Positions 1-5,534 of a stretch of DNA of 5,995 nt are shown in pieces. The stretch is from CAYLLN01 sp036496265. GTDB taxonomy: Bacteria > Planctomycetota > Planctomycetia > Pirellulales > Pirellulaceae. The stretch is taken from assembly GCA_036496265.1 (NCBI GenBank), contig DASXLL010000106.1, positions 1 through 5,995 of the forward strand. The letters are read 5' to 3'. The notes beneath the pieces were generated by a model. The model was not told the DNA's origin and searched no databases. It was given only the letters and a program-made list of their open reading frames with translations. The position numbers were made by a program, and so were the translations under genes. Numbering within the stretch: position 1 is the first letter of the stretch; each line of letters begins with the position of its first letter.

Positions 1-411
1 ATCGGGCGGAATGTTTGACGTAAACAGGAAGTGGTCGGTCTCGTAGACTTTTGTCCCCGGCAGAAGCGAAAGCACCTCGGCGATCATTTTGCGCGATCGA
101 GCGAGGGCCTCTGCATGATCGCGGGCGGATTCGGCCGGCCAAGGCTCCACGCCATTGGCCTTGACGCGCGCCAGCCACTGGCGATGTTCTTCCGGCGTTT
201 CGACATGTTTTGCGGCGGCCTGTTCGGCCTTACGCGCGGCGATGCGATCGCGAGCCGTTGTGTGCTTCGGCGGCTGTTTTACGCTCGCGTCGGTAGCGCT
301 TTGGACATCTTCGTCGGTATCGGAAGTTGCCGGCTTGGCGGCCACAGCGAAGGCTGGGAATGCGACCGCAAAAAAACAGGCCGCGAAGATATAAAGGAGG
401 CGGACAGACAT
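1..411 (-). CDS. Secreted protein of unknown function, N-terminal part (cut by window edge)
   Basis: An open frame starts with ATG at 409-411 and stays open for 137 codons to the left edge, so the C-terminus is missing. Residues 1-25 form a clear signal peptide (MSVRLL, a hydrophobic stretch, then AFAVAA), so the product is probably exported. A polar, Lys/Ala/Glu-rich linker follows (about 26-75). A more ordered part begins at about residue 72 (TPEEHRQWLARVKANG) and runs to a segment ending in YETDHFLFTSNIPPD at the edge. That last segment resembles the beginning of peptidase-MA-like or DUF1570-like domains of planctomycetes, where a strand of the form 'E-T-x-H-F-x-F-x-S' precedes the catalytic part. 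This is inference: the metal-binding HExxH motif would lie outside the window. No good Shine-Dalgarno sequence precedes the ATG. The gene lies 130 bases downstream of the PEP-CTERM gene on the same strand. Confidence 0.75.
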   Translation of the reverse strand, partial: MSVRLLYIFAACFFAVAFPAFAVAAKPATSDTDEDVQSATDASVKQPPKHTTARDRIAARKAEQAAAKHVETPEEHRQWLARVKANGVEPWPAESARDHAEALARSRKMIAEVLSLLPGTKVYETDHFLFTSNIPPD

Positions 412-489
412 ACGCCAGCAGTTCCGCTAGGAATTAGCGTGGATGCCTTGAGTCTATCCTGCGGCGGTAGATTACGCGAGCGAGCGAAT

Positions 490-541
490 CCGCACCGGAA
501 TTCGTCGGCCCCTCGGCGCTCCGAAGGGTGAATTGGTGCGG
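490..541 (-). terminator. Hairpin directly after the PEP-CTERM stop codon, possible terminator
   Basis: CCGCACC (490-496) pairs with GGTGCGG (535-541), and AATTC (499-503) pairs with GAATT (530-534), leaving a two-base bulge. A further short GC-rich pairing (CCT.CGG with CCG.AGG) lies in the loop. The stem begins at the base next to the TGA at 542-544. No run of U follows on the minus strand, so it may act as a 3'-end stabiliser or a Rho-assisted stop rather than a classic intrinsic terminator. Confidence 0.4.
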
Positions 542-1273
542 TCAGCCGCGTTTGCGCGCGGCAACGAATATCATGCCGATGCTGCCAGTTACCAGCATCA
601 GCAACGTGGATGGCTCGGGCACGGGGAGCGTTGACGTTGTGTAGAATAGGTGCAGTTTGACTTGGCCGTTCATCGGCGACACCTGGCTGGCAGCAATGTT
701 TAGCTGAACATGCAGCGGACTGGCCAGCGTCCCCAAGCCAGTGATTGTGGCCGAACCCGGAGACGGAAACGGCGGCACGGACGTGGCGGGGATGTTTTCG
801 ATGCCAACGTGTTCGATAGTCACTTTCTTGTTGGCGAGGCTGACGTGGAAAGTGCCATCAAAAAACACAGGCAACGCAATGCCTGGATCTAGCGGATTCA
901 CGAAAGTGTTGTCAACGGGGCTCGCGGCGCTGATCGTGATGACGACGTCCTGCGCGGGAAGATTGTTGTACGTAGTGCCAAACTCAGTTACGAATCCTGT
1001 AAGCGGCTGCGCGGCCTTAAGCGGCGAGGTCAGCGGGCCGTTGGTAACCGGCAGAATAAACGAGCTAGGCGGAAACGCCGGTGCGAGGACATGCTCTTCG
1101 ATGCCGGTTGCCGCGCCACTCTTGACGTGACCGTCGTACTCGAGCGAATCGCCGATTAGCGTGGCAGAGGCGGCCGACGCAGTCAATAAACCGAGGGCAA
1201 CGGCGAGAACCGCGGAGCAGAACTTGCTCGCTGACCGCGCGCGCGACACGAAACGAAATCCAAGCGAATCCAT
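542..1273 (-). CDS. PEP-CTERM sorting domain protein (exosortase substrate)
   Basis: The product has 243 residues. Residues 1-37 form a signal peptide with basic residues (RFVSRARSASK), a hydrophobic core (SAVLAVALGLL) and a cleavage site after ASA. The mature part (38-215) is rich in Thr, Pro, Ser, Ala and Val with few charges, like an extracellular beta-rich protein; I recognise no catalytic domain. The C-terminus is a textbook PEP-CTERM signal: VPEPST at 218-223, a hydrophobic helix to about 238, then the basic tail ARKRG. In this family an exosortase cuts near the Pro-Glu-Pro motif and the protein goes to the outer envelope or matrix; no exosortase gene lies in the window. The frame stays open upstream to an ATG at 1481-1483, but I chose the ATG at 1271-1273 because the signal peptide starts there, the 70-residue extension looks non-coding, and a promoter candidate lies inside it. 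The Shine-Dalgarno is weak (GGGG within a small hairpin). Confidence 0.9.
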   Translation of the reverse strand: MDSLGFRFVSRARSASKFCSAVLAVALGLLTASAASATLIGDSLEYDGHVKSGAATGIEEHVLAPAFPPSSFILPVTNGPLTSPLKAAQPLTGFVTEFGTTYNNLPAQDVVITISAASPVDNTFVNPLDPGIALPVFFDGTFHVSLANKKVTIEHVGIENIPATSVPPFPSPGSATITGLGTLASPLHVQLNIAASQVSPMNGQVKLHLFYTTSTLPVPEPSTLLMLVTGSIGMIFVAARKRG

Positions 1274-1435
1274 GAACGTATACCCCGTATAAGTTTTCCG
1301 CGAAAGCCCCGGCAAAGTTGCCGGAGATAAGTCGTGCGCTCGTGCGCACAGCAACCCCGAACTCGAAACTAGGATGTTGCTGAGTGGGCTTTCATTAGGC
1401 GAGCGAAAACTGAGGATAGGAGTCTTGTCTGTCCG
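1274..1435 (-). promoter_or_regulatory. Structured 5' leader of the PEP-CTERM gene
   Basis: If transcription starts near 1435, the leader is about 160 bases long. In mRNA order it holds four inverted repeats: CAGCAAC/GTTGCTG (arms 1376-1382 and 1349-1355, 20-base loop), GTGCGC/GCGCAC (1344-1349 and 1334-1339, 4-base loop), CCGGCAA/TTGCCGG (1318-1324 and 1309-1315, 2-base loop) and TATAC/GTATA (1287-1291 and 1279-1283, 3-base loop). The last repeat holds the only G-rich ribosome-binding candidate, just upstream of the ATG. The first two share base 1349. I do not recognise a known riboswitch family; a regulatory function is inference. Confidence 0.4.
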
Positions 1436-1441
1436 ATCTCT

Positions 1442-1470
1442 AGTATAAAACCGGTCTGGCCGGACAGCAA
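1442..1470 (-). promoter_or_regulatory. Promoter candidate for the PEP-CTERM gene
   Basis: Read on the minus strand, TTGCTG (1465-1470) is followed after 17 bases by TATACT (1442-1447), a sigma-70-like arrangement with a good -10 and a weak -35. An A/T-rich stretch lies just upstream (1482-1510) and could act as an UP element. Predicted start of transcription is near 1435. The hexamer TGTCCG occurs three times around it, on plus at 1430-1435 and on minus at 1461-1466 and 1477-1482, which could be operator half-sites. Confidence 0.4.
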
Positions 1471-1482
1471 CCGTTTCGGACA

Positions 1483-1507
1483 AAAAAATTGAAAAACTTC
1501 ATTTTTT
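1483..1507 (-). terminator. A/T-rich hairpin with U run, possible terminator after the small membrane protein gene
   Basis: Six A (1483-1488) pair with six T (1502-1507), and TGAA (1490-1493) pairs with TTCA (1498-1501) around a 4-base loop, with one bulged base. On the minus strand the structure comes about 50 bases after the stop codon at 1558 and ends in a run of U. The stem has almost no G or C, so it would be a weak terminator; it may instead be only an A/T-rich promoter-proximal element. Confidence 0.3.
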
Positions 1508-1557
1508 AATGCAGTTCGGTGGTTTCAGGCGTGTCAACCGGCTGGGGTTTTCTGGGG

Positions 1558-1803
1558 TCAGGCCGCCTGGTCGGCGTCGAAAAGAAAGCGGTCGATGCAG
1601 GCCAACACACCCAGCGCAACGGCAAAGCCTACGCAGGCGGTGGCCGCCTCGGCACTTTGCCAGAGCAGGTCCCAATCGGCCTCGGTCCGCAATGTGCCGG
1701 CCCACTTCACGAGCCACACCAAGGCCAGCACCGCCGTCGTCCAGGAGACGACCAGCGCCACCCAGGCGGCAAATTCGGTCGTGCGTTCAAAAAGCCAAGT
1801 CAT
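1558..1803 (-). CDS. Small two-helix membrane protein, unknown function
   Basis: The product has 81 residues and starts with MTWLFERTTE. The ATG at 1801-1803 was chosen because a near-perfect ribosome binding site (GAGGAGGT, 1809-1816) lies five bases upstream; the open frame extends further only through sequence that overlaps the preceding gene. Two hydrophobic segments are visible, about residues 11-32 (rich in Ala, Val, Leu and Trp) and 52-70 (ending GVLACI), joined by a short polar loop with acidic residues and several Trp. This suggests a helical hairpin in the inner membrane. There is no signal-peptide cleavage site and no recognised domain. It starts 46 bases after the stop of the ATP sulfurylase/APS kinase gene on the same strand and is probably translated from the same mRNA. 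A role in sulfate handling is possible only by association. It ends in DADQAA with TGA at 1558-1560. Confidence 0.75.
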   Translation of the reverse strand: MTWLFERTTEFAAWVALVVSWTTAVLALVWLVKWAGTLRTEADWDLLWQSAEAATACVGFAVALGVLACIDRFLFDADQAA

Positions 1804-1808
1804 ATGGC

Positions 1809-1816
1809 ACCTCCTC
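1809..1816 (-). promoter_or_regulatory. Strong ribosome binding site of the small membrane protein gene
   Basis: On the minus strand the sequence GAGGAGGT lies five bases before the ATG at 1801-1803. It is by far the best Shine-Dalgarno match in the window, where most genes have weak ones, and it decides the start of the 81-residue protein. Confidence 0.75.
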
Positions 1817-1849
1817 ACAATGCAAGAGAAAGTCGAGCCGGCGTCGCGG

Positions 1850-3574
1850 TCAGTCCTCCGCGCCGATGTAGCCTTCTTTTTCCAGCCGCAGGTAGATTTC
1901 CTGGGCTGCTTCTTCGGCCGAGAGCTTCGAGGTGTCAATCACAATTTCGGCGTCGGCAGGCACATCGTAGGGGTCGCTGATGCCAGTGAATTCTTTGATG
2001 ATCCCGGCACGGGCTTTGGCGTAAAGCCCTTTGCGGTCGCGCTTTTCACATTCTTCAACGCTGGTGTTCACGTGCACCAGAATGAAGCCGCCATGTGGCG
2101 CAATCATTGCGCGGACGTCTTTTCGCGTAGCATCGTACGGAGCAATGGGCGCGCAAACCGCAATACCGCGATGCTTCGTGATCTCCGAGGCAACATAACC
2201 GATGCGGCGGATGTTGATGTCCCGATGCTCCTTCGAGAAGCCGAGCTCGCTGGAAAGATTTTTGCGCACCAGGTCGCCGTCCAGGATCGTCACGGGCCGA
2301 CCGCCCAGTTCGAGCAGCTTTGAGAGCAGCACGTTGGCAATCGTTGACTTCCCCGAGCCAGAGAGACCTGTGAAAAACACCGTGAAGCCTTGCCGATCGC
2401 GAGCCGGATGGCTGCGGCGCAGTTCCTTCACGACGTCGGGATACGAGAACCAGGCGGGAATCTCGGTGCCGCGAGCCAGGCGATCACGGAGCTCAGTGCC
2501 CGAGATGTCGAGCGTCTTCTTGTCCTTCGGCACTTCGTCGACCGGATAATACTTGTCTTCGTCCGGCAGAAAAACCATCTGCTTGAAGTCGACCATCGTC
2601 ATGCCGAGCTCTTCTTCGTGCTTCTTGAAGAGCTCTTGGGCATCGTAGGGGCCATAGAAGGGCTTGCCAGCCGAGTCTTTGCCAGGGCCGGCGTGGTCGC
2701 GGCCGACCACAAGATGCGTGCAGCCGTGATTCCGCCGGATGATCGCATGCCAGATCGCCTCGCGTGGACCGCCCATCCGCATCGCCAGGGGCAATAGCGA
2801 GAGGTGTGCCGTATTCTGAGGATAATGATTCATGATCGCTTTGTAGCAGCGCACGCGCGTGTAGTGATCGACGTCGCCGGGCTTCGTCATGCCGACCACA
2901 GGATGCACGAGCAGATTGGCTTCTTCCTCCTTCGAGGCCCGCAGCGTCAGCTCGTGATGAGCGCGGTGCATCGGATTGCGAGTTTGGAACGCCACGATCT
3001 TTCGCCAGCCACGCTTGGCGAATTCCTCGCGGAGCTGAGCGGGAGTCGCTCGCAACGTGCGATAGTCGTAATGGAGTGGCAATTGGACGCACTCCACGCG
3101 ACCGCCGATGTAAACCGGCTTGCTCTGATTCATTAGGTAGCTGACCGCTGGATGCTTTTCGTCGTTAGTACCGAAAACAGCCTTCGCCTCGGCCTTCAAA
3201 TCGGGCTGCCAGACGTCTTCGACGTGGACAGCCGCCAGCATCACGCCTTCCGCGTCGCGGAGGGCGACATAGCCATTCGGCTTGAGCTTATCGGCGAATT
3301 CCTTGGATACGTCGAGCGTGATCGGCATTGGCCAGAGCGTGCCGTCGGCCAAACGCATCTTTGAGCAGACCGACTCGTAATCGGCCTTCTTCATGAAGCC
3401 GGTGAGTGGCGAGAACCCGCCATTACAAAGCAGCTCCAAATCGCAAATTTGCCGCGGCGTGAGATCCCAAGAAGGCCAATCGCGGGATAGTTCCTTGATT
3501 TCGGCGACCCGGCTCGCGGAAACGGAAAGATCAACTAACGTGCCACCATGCGGGGCGTTTAAATGACTTGTCAC
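1850..3574 (-). CDS. sat/cysC: Bifunctional sulfate adenylyltransferase / adenylylsulfate kinase
   Basis: This cytosolic enzyme of 574 residues activates sulfate in two steps: ATP sulfurylase makes APS and pyrophosphate, and APS kinase phosphorylates APS to PAPS. Residues 1-170 form the PUA-like N-terminal domain (APHGGTLVDL at 7-16; NGGFSPLTGF at 51-60). The catalytic ATP sulfurylase domain (about 175-390) shows QTRNPMHRAHHE (197-208) with the HxxH pair H203/H206, GRDHAGPG (291-298) and ISGTELR (357-363). APS kinase (about 395-574) has the P-loop GLSGSGKST (403-411), DGDLVR (432-437), FSKEHRDINIRRIGYVA (446-462) and the lid-region motif ISDPYDVP (532-539). Both active sites look intact. The order is sulfurylase then kinase, as in Aquifex and opposite to animal PAPS synthases. 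The start is GTG (3572-3574), set by the conserved APHGG N-terminus and the lack of any nearby ATG. PAPS may feed assimilation or sulfation; the window does not say which. Confidence 0.97.
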   Translation of the reverse strand: MTSHLNAPHGGTLVDLSVSASRVAEIKELSRDWPSWDLTPRQICDLELLCNGGFSPLTGFMKKADYESVCSKMRLADGTLWPMPITLDVSKEFADKLKPNGYVALRDAEGVMLAAVHVEDVWQPDLKAEAKAVFGTNDEKHPAVSYLMNQSKPVYIGGRVECVQLPLHYDYRTLRATPAQLREEFAKRGWRKIVAFQTRNPMHRAHHELTLRASKEEEANLLVHPVVGMTKPGDVDHYTRVRCYKAIMNHYPQNTAHLSLLPLAMRMGGPREAIWHAIIRRNHGCTHLVVGRDHAGPGKDSAGKPFYGPYDAQELFKKHEEELGMTMVDFKQMVFLPDEDKYYPVDEVPKDKKTLDISGTELRDRLARGTEIPAWFSYPDVVKELRRSHPARDRQGFTVFFTGLSGSGKSTIANVLLSKLLELGGRPVTILDGDLVRKNLSSELGFSKEHRDINIRRIGYVASEITKHRGIAVCAPIAPYDATRKDVRAMIAPHGGFILVHVNTSVEECEKRDRKGLYAKARAGIIKEFTGISDPYDVPADAEIVIDTSKLSAEEAAQEIYLRLEKEGYIGAED

Positions 3575-3692
3575 TCTTTTTACTCACTTCTTCGAATCGG
3601 GGGTGATTGGGCTGGCCGCTTTCGAGCCGGCATAAATTGGAGCTGGCGCTGGTCCAGGCCCCTGGCTACAGTTCTGGTTGCGCAAGGGAGCT

Positions 3693-3721
3693 AATATAGA
3701 GCAATTCGAGGCATTCCTCAA
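3693..3721 (-). promoter_or_regulatory. Promoter candidate for the sulfate-activation gene
   Basis: On the minus strand TTGAGG (3716-3721) is followed after 17 bases by TATATT (3693-3698), matching the sigma-70 pattern at four of six and five of six positions. Transcription would start near 3686, giving a leader of about 110 bases before the GTG at 3574. Between this site and the gene I see only a small CCAGG/CCTGG repeat (3654-3665) whose two-base loop is too tight to be meaningful. Confidence 0.45.
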
Positions 3722-3734
3722 TGTCCAGTGGACA
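3722..3734. promoter_or_regulatory. Palindrome beside the sulfate-activation promoter, possible operator
   Basis: TGTCCAGTGGACA is a perfect 13-base inverted repeat with six-base arms and one central base. It abuts the -35 candidate at 3716-3721, on the upstream side for the minus-strand gene, where an activator or repressor could bind. The arm TGTCC recurs in the motifs around the PEP-CTERM promoter. Binding is inference. Confidence 0.35.
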
Positions 3735-3777
3735 CGGGGCGAGGTGGCCCGAAACGCGACTGGCCTGACCGGAGCTT

Positions 3778-4176
3778 TTAAGTATGCTGTCCGGTCGCGA
3801 AAAACACCGTGGCACCGATGACCGCGGCCGCAATGCCGACGTATCGCAGAACGCCGGCAAATCGATCGGGCCAAGCACGTGCGGACGCCAATTGGCCGCG
3901 CAGCTCGGCCACTTCGTCGTGCGTCTTCCGCAGCTCGTCGGTTAGCGCTGTCGACCGCTTGGCCGGCGACTTTTCGCTGTACTGGTCTATTAGTTCGTGA
4001 AGATGGGCCGACGACTGGGCGAACTGCTTTGCCTGGTCGTCCGACCATTGCGACTTCCCGGAGAACAGCAGCGGCCAAAACCACGACAAAATCATGAACG
4101 CGGCGCCGGCCAATAAGAGTGACATGCTCACCGTTCGGGCGTTAACCGAAGTGGCAGTCGCGTTATTGTCCCTCAT
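3778..4176 (-). CDS. Small membrane protein with central coiled coil, unknown function
   Basis: The product has 132 residues. After a short polar N-terminus there is a transmembrane segment at about 16-39 (from VSMSLLLAGA to WPLLFSG), then a charged, probably coiled-coil stretch (about 45-102, with DELRKTHDEVAELRGQLASA), then a second transmembrane segment at about 106-127 (GVLRYVGIAAAVIGATVFFA). The coil would probably sit in the periplasm with both ends inside, or the reverse. I recognise no family. The ATG at 4174-4176 has a reasonable ribosome binding site (AGGTGA, 4183-4188) six bases upstream. The first 14 bases overlap the end of the DUF1559 gene in another frame, which implies translational coupling and a shared mRNA. 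A 203-base gap with a new promoter candidate separates it from the sulfate-activation gene downstream. Confidence 0.82.
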   Translation of the reverse strand: MRDNNATATSVNARTVSMSLLLAGAAFMILSWFWPLLFSGKSQWSDDQAKQFAQSSAHLHELIDQYSEKSPAKRSTALTDELRKTHDEVAELRGQLASARAWPDRFAGVLRYVGIAAAVIGATVFFATGQHT

Positions 4177-5329
4177 TCGAAATCACCTGGGAGTCACGGG
4201 TGTCGACAAGGTAGGCCATTGCCGTCGGGTCGATATTGTCGCTGAGGAAACCGATGTGGCCGTCTAAGAATACGGTGTTGACGCCGCCAACGTGATTGCT
4301 GCGAGGTGCCGCGGAAAGATAGCCCGACATGCCGAGCCCATAAATCCAAGGATGGCAGGGCATTCCGTCTAATTGGTTTTCGGCGACATCCCCGGGGCAG
4401 GTTACAAGTATATCCCCGGGATTGTTCATCATATCTGGGACTTGCACTTGCGCGAGGATAGCGCTATCGGTCGAGGCGATGAATTCTGGCAGAACCGGCT
4501 GGGAATAACTATCTTCCGGATGCATGTCGAGTGCCAAGAGACTTGCACCGTTCCACGGCAACGCCCAGGCGCCACGCTCGTCGAGCGGCTCATCGCGAGT
4601 GCGCACTTCGCTGATCACAATCGTATTGCTGGCTCCGTCGATTACTTGCGAGAGCTTTTGCCCGGTGGCGATCAAAGCGCCGGGAAAGAGCAACTGCAGG
4701 TCGCTGTGCAGCGGGGAATCGTATGCCGCATAGTTCCCCTTTGCGAAGGACTTGTCGTTGGTGATCTTTGAGTCCCGATAATAGCGTCCCTGCGAGGCAT
4801 CGCTGGGGCAGGTCAGCACTGGCAAAAATTTGCTTTGCGGCTCTTGGGGCTGCTCTAAGACAGTTTTTGAAAAATCAAACTGGTCGTGGAGGCTCGACTC
4901 TTCCATAAAAGGGAGTATCAAAACGATCCAGCTAAACATTTTCCCTGAACGCTGGTCGTAGACGGGATAGTCGAACTCTTCGCCCGACGGCGTATATCGC
5001 TGCAAGCTCAGCGGCGCGACGATTCCGGAAGCCGGCAACGTGCCGTGGGCGTCGTTATAACCTTGCACCGCCAGCCCCAATTGCCTGAGATTGCTAATGC
5101 AGCTTATTCGCCGACCGGATTCACGGGCTTGTTGAATGGCTGGCAGCAACAGGCTGACAAGAATTCCGATGATCGCGATTACGACTAACAACTCGACCAG
5201 CGTAAACGCCGTGCGGCGTGCCGCCTGGCCACTTAACGATCGCCCTGTGATCGGCGCACGGAGGAGCCACTTGACGGTAATCGGCGGGAAAATGGGAAGC
5301 ATGCTAGCGCGCGGAACTACTCTGTTCAC
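4163..5329 (-). CDS. DUF1559 family protein with prepilin-type N-terminus and H-X9-DG motif
   Basis: The product has 388 residues. RRTAFTLVELLVVIAIIG (38-55) is a class III (type IV pilin-like) signal: cleavage would fall between Ala41 and Phe42, leaving Glu46 as the fifth mature residue, with the hydrophobic helix at about 43-64. Family landmarks follow: CISNLRQLGLAVQGYNDAHG (77-96), CPSDA (174-178), DGASNTIVISEV (231-242) and the H-X9-DG motif with His346 and Asp356-Gly357. The family is greatly expanded in planctomycetes and is thought to form pseudopilin-like envelope proteins; its function is unknown. The leader before the cleavage site is unusually long (41 residues) and has Ala instead of the usual Gly at -1. 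The start given is GTG (5327-5329); an ATG at 5300-5302 would remove nine residues, and neither has a good ribosome binding site. The next gene overlaps its end by 14 bases. Confidence 0.95.
   Translation of the reverse strand: MNRVVPRASMLPIFPPITVKWLLRAPITGRSLSGQAARRTAFTLVELLVVIAIIGILVSLLLPAIQQARESGRRISCISNLRQLGLAVQGYNDAHGTLPASGIVAPLSLQRYTPSGEEFDYPVYDQRSGKMFSWIVLILPFMEESSLHDQFDFSKTVLEQPQEPQSKFLPVLTCPSDASQGRYYRDSKITNDKSFAKGNYAAYDSPLHSDLQLLFPGALIATGQKLSQVIDGASNTIVISEVRTRDEPLDERGAWALPWNGASLLALDMHPEDSYSQPVLPEFIASTDSAILAQVQVPDMMNNPGDILVTCPGDVAENQLDGMPCHPWIYGLGMSGYLSAAPRSNHVGGVNTVFLDGHIGFLSDNIDPTAMAYLVDTRDSQVISNEGQ
4183..4188 (-). promoter_or_regulatory. Ribosome binding site inside the DUF1559 gene end
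   Basis: On the minus strand AGGTGA lies six bases before the ATG at 4174-4176 and inside the last codons of the DUF1559 gene. It supports the start of the 132-residue protein and coupled translation of the two genes. Confidence 0.55.
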
Positions 5330-5417
5330 TCAGGCCGCCTGGCCGCGTAGCCACTGTGGCGTCTCAACCCAGGGAACTGTCGATGAGACTGCCCTCGGAT
5401 ACTGTCGCCCCATTTCT

Positions 5418-5448
5418 AGTATAGCGAACGGCCCAGATATGCCTACAA
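5418..5448 (-). promoter_or_regulatory. Promoter candidate for the DUF1559 gene
   Basis: On the minus strand TATACT (5418-5423) is a good -10; the best upstream partner is TTGTAG (5443-5448) at a rather long spacing of 19 bases. The nine bases TATACTAGA (5415-5423) are identical to those at the PEP-CTERM promoter (1439-1447). The leader would be about 80 bases. Confidence 0.35.
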
Positions 5449-5459
5449 TTGACGGCAGC

Positions 5460-5519
5460 CTCGGTAATGGCCGGGGTCCGGGAGCAAACCGCTCCCGTTT
5501 CATTTTAACCCCAGCCGAG
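5460..5519 (+). promoter_or_regulatory. Nested hairpin with T-rich tail in the leader of the FKBP gene, possible attenuator
   Basis: The core is CGGGAGC (5479-5485) pairing with GCTCCCG (5491-5497) around a five-base loop, followed by the T-rich TTTCATTTT (5498-5506), the layout of an intrinsic terminator. Two outer pairings can form around it: GGGGT (5473-5477) with ACCCC (5508-5512), and CTCGG (5460-5464) with CCGAG (5515-5519). No plus-strand gene lies to its left, so it is not an ordinary gene-end terminator on that strand. It lies 37 bases before the FKBP start codon, which suggests leader control, or a block to antisense transcription. Confidence 0.4.
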
Positions 5520-5534
5520 CCTGCGAATACCGCC

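Noticed and set aside
31..531. A 166-codon plus-strand frame at the left edge
   Set aside because: It is antisense to a frame with a signal peptide and coherent protein composition; its own product is Arg/Cys-rich and looks random.
1274..1483. N-terminal extension of the PEP-CTERM frame up to an ATG at 1483
   Set aside because: The extension would bury the signal peptide 70 residues in, has no ribosome binding site, and overlaps a promoter candidate and inverted repeats.
1542..1557. Direct repeat CTGGGG-TTTT-CTGGGG next to the stop of the small membrane protein gene
   Set aside because: Two six-base copies in one place are within what chance gives and no function is suggested.
1595..2323. 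A 242-codon plus-strand frame opposite the sulfate-activation gene
   Set aside because: It is the antisense of the conserved APS kinase region; a long frame there follows from GC-rich codon use and has no own signals.
3654..3665. CCAGG/CCTGG inverted repeat in the sulfate-activation leader
   Set aside because: Five-base arms with a two-base loop are too short and tight to call a regulatory hairpin.
3584..4084. A 166-codon minus-strand frame overlapping the 132-residue membrane protein gene
   Set aside because: Its product is Arg/Pro-rich in the way typical of a shifted frame, and it overlaps a gene with clear transmembrane segments, ribosome binding site and coupling.
5449..5454. TTGACG as a -35 for the FKBP gene
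   Set aside because: No acceptable -10 lies 16-19 bases downstream; the following bases are GC-rich and belong to the hairpin.
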